64,000 nt of DNA, from assembly GCA_025267735.1 (NCBI GenBank), contig CM046311.1, forward strand, positions 23,954,020 to 24,018,019, read 5' to 3'. Position 1 is the first letter of the stretch. Every line of letters begins with the position of its first letter. The notes under the pieces were generated by a model. That model saw only the letters and a list, made by a program, of their open reading frames with translations. It was not told the DNA's origin and made no database searches. This DNA is from Mactra quadrangularis (Eukaryota; Mollusca; Bivalvia; Venerida; Mactridae). The translations under genes were made by a program, and so were the position numbers. Shown here one piece after another: positions 59,059 to 64,000 of the stretch.

Positions 59059-62000
59059 CAGTACCCACCAAAAGTTTGGAGACATTTTCACTTTGTAGGC
59101 CTACTAGTGGGGTCGATAAGTGTCATTTTTCACGACAATCTTTCACTTTGTGATACAAGCACCAAATTTGGTACAGTTGTTGTACATAGTGTGTAGTTTA
59201 CAAAAAGCACGATTTCCACCACCAAATTCAAGATGGCCACCATTTTTTCAAGATGGCCGCCGATGATAGGGACTTTTGTCCTGTTCATATACAATAACTT
59301 TTTATTTTTTTTATTTACGTATTCATCGATATAATTTCAATATTTTATGACAATTAAACACTTCAGTTAAATTCTTTAAAACAAAATACATTTAATAGCT
59401 GTCAATTCAAAATGGCGGCCATTACAAGACGCCAAATAATTTTATACACTAACGCTTTTTCTCGGATGAAATTCATTGCTGTTAATTGATTCAGAACATT
59501 TCTCGTTTATTAGAATATACCTCAAAGTATAACTAGTGCATCTGGTGACATCACTACAGTAATACCTAGGCATCCTGCACGGTTCCGGATCGAAAACATT
59601 ACATATACGACCACTGTACTGTGATACTCAGCATGTATATCAGTGTCAGATTGAAGTGTGCTTATTGCTGTATTGACACATGAATTTTTTATTTGTTTGT
59701 TTGCTGTTGAAATCAAGCAGTTTTCTGTACACTATACTAAGGAGTCTCAAATGTTCGAATTAATCCCTTTTGATATTACGTACATAACTATCGTCAGTCA
59801 ACGTTGAGGAGCCAATGAAACAGGGCTTAAGTTACCATAATGGTGTACTGCTCGCACGGAATTTAAATAATACTGAATGAATCATTGGGTTAGATGTAGG
59901 GTTCTCTTCCATTGACACACATTTAGGAGTGTTGATCCCGGACAACTGTGAATTAAATTCAGCGGCGTTCGTATCAATTAGTACAAATCAGAAATTAATC
60001 CGTTATCATCCATGACTACGGTTTAAATCCAAAATCTGGTTTAATTACATACATGTATTTATAAAGTTTATCATGTCTCAGTAGCTCCATCTCCATTTTT
60101 GCCAGTATCCAACCGATTTCCTTCTTCTGTAAATGTGTGGTCAAGATTTTTATAAGTATATACCGATAGTTGTATCCCATGTCTTAATGTTATCTACGAT
60201 AAGGCAGTAAAAAGATTAACTGTAAAGCAGGAAATGTCTACAAAAATCCATTGTGTATTTCTATAACAACCCTTTTAGACAAGTGCTGCTGTCTCTATCG
60301 GCTCATACAAAGTTTAAGTCTCCTCCCAATTGTTAGTAGCTCAAATGAATATTCTATATTAACTCCAAGTATACCACCCTTTCATAGGACAATTGTTTAG
60401 GATTGTTTTTAGGTTTCATCCATCTTGATTAGATGATTGGGCTTGTATTAATGAGTTTTGTAATGCAATGGTGCAAAGTAGCACAAAACTTCCATCATCA
60501 AATGATGACTATTTGCAAATTTGAATATGCTAGAAAACGAGCAGCCTAACAAATTAGTCATTCGTAGCCACTCAAAGTGACACCAGCAAACTAGTCAGGT
60601 CAGAAATATCAGCTGGCCAAAACTTTTCAGACTGCGGTCATAATCTCTGACTATCAGCCTATTTCCAATGCAATTGTTATTTATGGATTCTAGCTCGTAT
60701 ATTCTTTTTCTTAGAAAGCATAATTAAGGGCCTTTGGATAATATGCTTTTAAAGATTTAATTCCATAGGTGCATGCGTATGCCTCGAAATATAACAGAAC
60801 GTACAGAAATAAATAGTTTCGATGTTTACGAGGGTCAACTAGAGACAAACGTGAGCGCCATAGAGTAGCAATCAAAACAAAGTTACGACCAAATTGGCAG
60901 AAAATTCTACGTGGTAGTGACAACAAGACCGTACTACATTGCGTTTTGATCCGACAAAATACTTAACACGTGTTTTTGTAATGTTGTTCTCGTGACAAAA
61001 TGTGAGATTGCACTATCAAATGCATCTATTAGTTTTTATAATACAATGAATCCTTGTATTCACGAAGAATCATATTCAATCCACTTTATACTATAGAGCA
61101 ACATGCAAATATTTGTTATAATAAAGCATGTGTGACTGATGTTGTTGAAATCAACGCGTTTGTATCACTTAAAAGGTGCAGATTTTATAAACCTTGGATT
61201 GAGTTTGGTCTAGGGTAGTCAATTAGGAGGTAACCAATACACAAAATAACGGCTCAGAAAAATCTAATAGAATGTTGTTCTTTCACGATTTTACTAATAG
61301 TCATTTTATGTAGGTCTTCGAAAAAGCTAAGTCATTATTAAGAAGTCGACACTCTAGAAATCTGGCACGATAATGTGCGATTAGAACGGTCTTACAGACA
61401 ATGTTGCGACGCTAGGCTTGACTTTTCTGTCCATGAGCAAATATATTATGATGCAATTCCACATACAAGGGCGTCTTTCTTTGAACCTGTAAAAAGTTCT
61501 GTCTTCCACGCAGCGTGTATTTTGGGTCAATTGATGGTTATCAAGATCAAATCCAGTCGACTGGCTCTGGTAAAACAGTAGCAAATGGCAAGAGCTATTG
61601 GCCAACCTTTCACCGATTGCCAAAAGTTGTCATCAGTTACCAACTGTGGTGACAAGAGGGAATGTCATGAGCGATGCAAATGCTATCGAGACAGTTTTAA
61701 ATGAGCTCGTTTATGTGCTTGCATGAATAATGAAATCATCACACAGACTAAACCATCTAATGTTTGCATTCATATAATTATCACAACACTATTTGAACTA
61801 TCTATACGACATGGACCTTAAATTTTTGACTTCTAGACATGAGTGCATCACGCATTATTGCTAAAACGTTTGGTTTTATCAAGGATTATGAGAATCCTTG
61901 CTTCATTTTCTTAAAGTGGTGTAAAATTTCTGATAAAATCACTTTATACATATACCTTCTCATTTGACATTGACCTTTGACCTACACAACATGTTGACAA

Positions 62001-62961
62001 TATTAAGCATAAACATAGTAAACTCTTGATGAAGGCAATCAAATATATATTTTCATATTTCATTGTCAAATAAACGTCTCAGATAAACTAATTGTTTGAT
62101 TATTTAATAAGTATTTGCGTGGTATGCCTATTAACATCCTCGTGTAGGCCTATTAACATCCTCAAGGTCAAGGTCACGGCAAATGTCAATTACGCTTACA
62201 GATTTGTCAATGATTCCATCAAGTCAATTTGAATAATAACTTTTTATAATTGCATCTCGAATCCCGTATGATCATTCTAATGATTCAAAAAGTTTGAAAC
62301 AACTTTCTCATGTATGTTACCTTTACCATGACCTTGACCTTGATTTTGGAAGTATATCACATGATGTAAATCAATGACTTACCATGGTTAAAATTTTTAG
62401 TATGCAAAAACAATATAATGTATCATCCTATAACACATCTAAAGCGGTAAAAAGAAGTTAAGTCACTTTGGGAACCTAACTCCCAGGCGCATGCGCAGAA
62501 ACGGCGACCATCTTGAATTTCGAAGTGGAAATCGTGCTTTTTGTAAATGGTAGACCATGCAGGCCCTCTGTGCCAAATTTGGTGCTTGTATCACCAAGTG
62601 AAAGATTGTTGCAGTTAGCGACCCCACTATACTGTATAGCTTTTATCTAAAATTTGATAACTGTTCATTACTGAAATACTTTTTAGTTTTGCTTTTTTTT
62701 ATTATCATTATACTTATAACTGAGACTACAAAAATAGCATAAAAACTATGTTATGGAAAATAATTACAATAAACATAGTGTTGGAGGCTTTAGGAGGTCA
62801 GATGCTGAATATTGTAAATGTGATGCATTAACAAAATTTGCTTACATTTTATCACAAACCATAACTTAAATATATTAAAAATAGTGTTTCTACAAAAATA
62901 ATTTTTAAAATTCAGGTATTGTATTAAATTGCTTTTGTCTCCAAACTTTTGGTGAGTACTG
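59059..62961. mobile_element. 3.9-kb Tc1-like non-autonomous element
   Basis: The ends CAGTACCCACCAAAAGTT and (inverted) CAGTACTCACCAAAAGTT are followed by TGGAGAC and flanked by TA (59057-59058, 62962-62963). The inner arms at 59115-59245 and 62510-62640 are also inverted copies (GATACAAGCACCAAATTTGG, AAAAAGCACGATTTCCAC). The 3.2-kb interior has no transposase; short frames there show no domain. It contains repeated TGACCTTGACC-type words at 61970-62340. Confidence 0.8.
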
Positions 62962-62970
62962 TATATGTTA

Positions 62971-63160
62971 CAGGCAATTTGTAAATTTAGGCAATTTGTT
63001 AAATGCCTGGAATTTTTAGGCATTTTGTAAATTGCCAGGCCATTTTATGCATTTTGTAAATTGCCAGGCCATTTTAGGCATTTTGTAAATTGCCGGGCCA
63101 TTTTAGGCATTTTGTAAAATGACTAAAATTTCTAGGCAATTTACAAAATACCTAAAATTT
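62971..63160. repeat. Tandem repeat of a near-palindromic unit
   Basis: About five units of 30-35 bp built on AGGCATTTTGTAAATTGCC followed by GGCCATTTT. The unit is nearly its own reverse complement, so single strands could form serial hairpins. Confidence 0.85.
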
Positions 63161-63600
63161 TCGGTCTTTTTGATTATATAGTCATAATTATAATTTATAT
63201 ACATGTTACTTTATATGATTTGTATAAGTTATATATGATCTTTATACGCATATTATACTATGTAATGTCCACATACATTTTATATGTTTTGGAAAATAAA
63301 CTATAAACTATATCTCTCAACTTCTGTTTACAATAGCTTTATTTAGAACGTATTTTAATTGTTTATCAAATATTTTTTGGATAATTTGATTCCTGTTAAT
63401 TGACAAAGAAAGTACGTCTGTAAAAAGTAACATTAACTAGTGGAGAAAGAGTGGTTATCGTTAAAGCAGAGGACATTCAAACTGTATTTTGAAAGTTGTA
63501 AAACATGGTGACAAAATATTTAAGAAATATCTTACATTTGTTTATATTTTAATGTTTATAAAAGTATAGGCACGAGTTCCTATATTTTAATATATTGGTA

Positions 63601-63834
63601 TAGTTCTATTACATTAACCTGTCACAACTTTAATAATTACACGGTCACTGAATCTATTATTTTAACCCCTTTTCGAACTTGTGATTTCCCCGATATTCAA
63701 AATCGTCGCATATATAGTTAGATTATCAAAAATTAATATTATTGGTGGCTCAATGGTTAAAAATAGGTTAAATAATATCACATTCAGAGACCGTGTAATT
63801 ATTCAAGTTGTGACAGGTTAATGTAATAGAACTA
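63601..63834. mobile_element. 234-bp MITE with TA flanks
   Basis: The TIRs are about 48 bp, beginning TAGTTCTATTACATTAACC and including CCTGTCACAACTT and AATTACACGGTC, flanked by TA (63599-63600, 63835-63836). Non-coding. Confidence 0.85.
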
Positions 63835-64000
63835 TATGATTAGAATTAAACTGATATGAAAATCAGTTAAAATGGTAAAACTGAGACCAGTACATTTTTT
63901 ACATAACGATGGTTTACTAGACAAGGGGCGAATTTGATATATTTTCGTTTTTTTTTTTGGAGTTGTCTCGCTTACACTAGCAATTTTATTACTTCGGAGA

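Overview
The window is eukaryotic, AT-rich, intron-containing and packed with transposons. It is most likely from a lophotrochozoan animal, probably a bivalve mollusc. That assignment is inference, from a gene combining a DZIP3-type HEPN domain with a NACHT ATPase, several non-LTR retrotransposons, tRNA-headed SINEs and many nested inverted-repeat DNA elements. I see no bacterial operons, CRISPR array or rRNA.

One host gene can be assembled, on the + strand. Five exons join in phase across the window: 14906-14978, 35174-35526, 36296-36364, 50733-50865 and 51672-54379, with a polyadenylation signal at 54575. The predicted 1,111-residue protein has a hydrophobic leader ending in a 2A-like ribosome-skipping motif (CVERNPGP), a DZIP3-like HEPN domain whose RNNVSH (Rx4H) motif is split between exons 2 and 3, a NACHT STAND ATPase with Walker A and B, and a degenerate leucine-rich C-terminus. 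It looks like an NLR-like immune sensor with a possible RNase effector and a translationally recoded N-terminus. Exons 2-5 are well supported. Joining the 2A exon across a 20-kb intron rests on codon phase and plausibility only, and needs a transcript.

Layout: 1-800, partial DNA element. 2359-7563, element with terminal inverted repeats of about 0.9 kb and degraded coding remnants. 7.7-8.5 kb, MITEs. 8822-14789, TA-flanked inverted-repeat element split by a nearly intact 4.9-kb L1-like LINE (minus strand) with ORF1 and ORF2. 14906-35173, 2A exon and its proposed long intron, holding a 2-kb long-TIR element with a small zinc-finger gene, SINEs, foldbacks, a 3-kb element with 9-bp target duplications nested in another transposon, and tandem arrays. 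35174-36364, HEPN exons. 36365-50732, intron containing a 7.9-kb inverted-repeat array interrupted by an hAT element (exact 8-bp target duplication), which itself carries a 5'-truncated CR1-like LINE and a MITE. 50733-54580, the rest of the NLR-like gene. 54.6-64 kb, no recognisable host gene; a degraded mariner/Tc1 element with transposase remnant, a LINE fragment, a 3.9-kb Tc1-like non-autonomous element, a palindromic tandem repeat and a small MITE.
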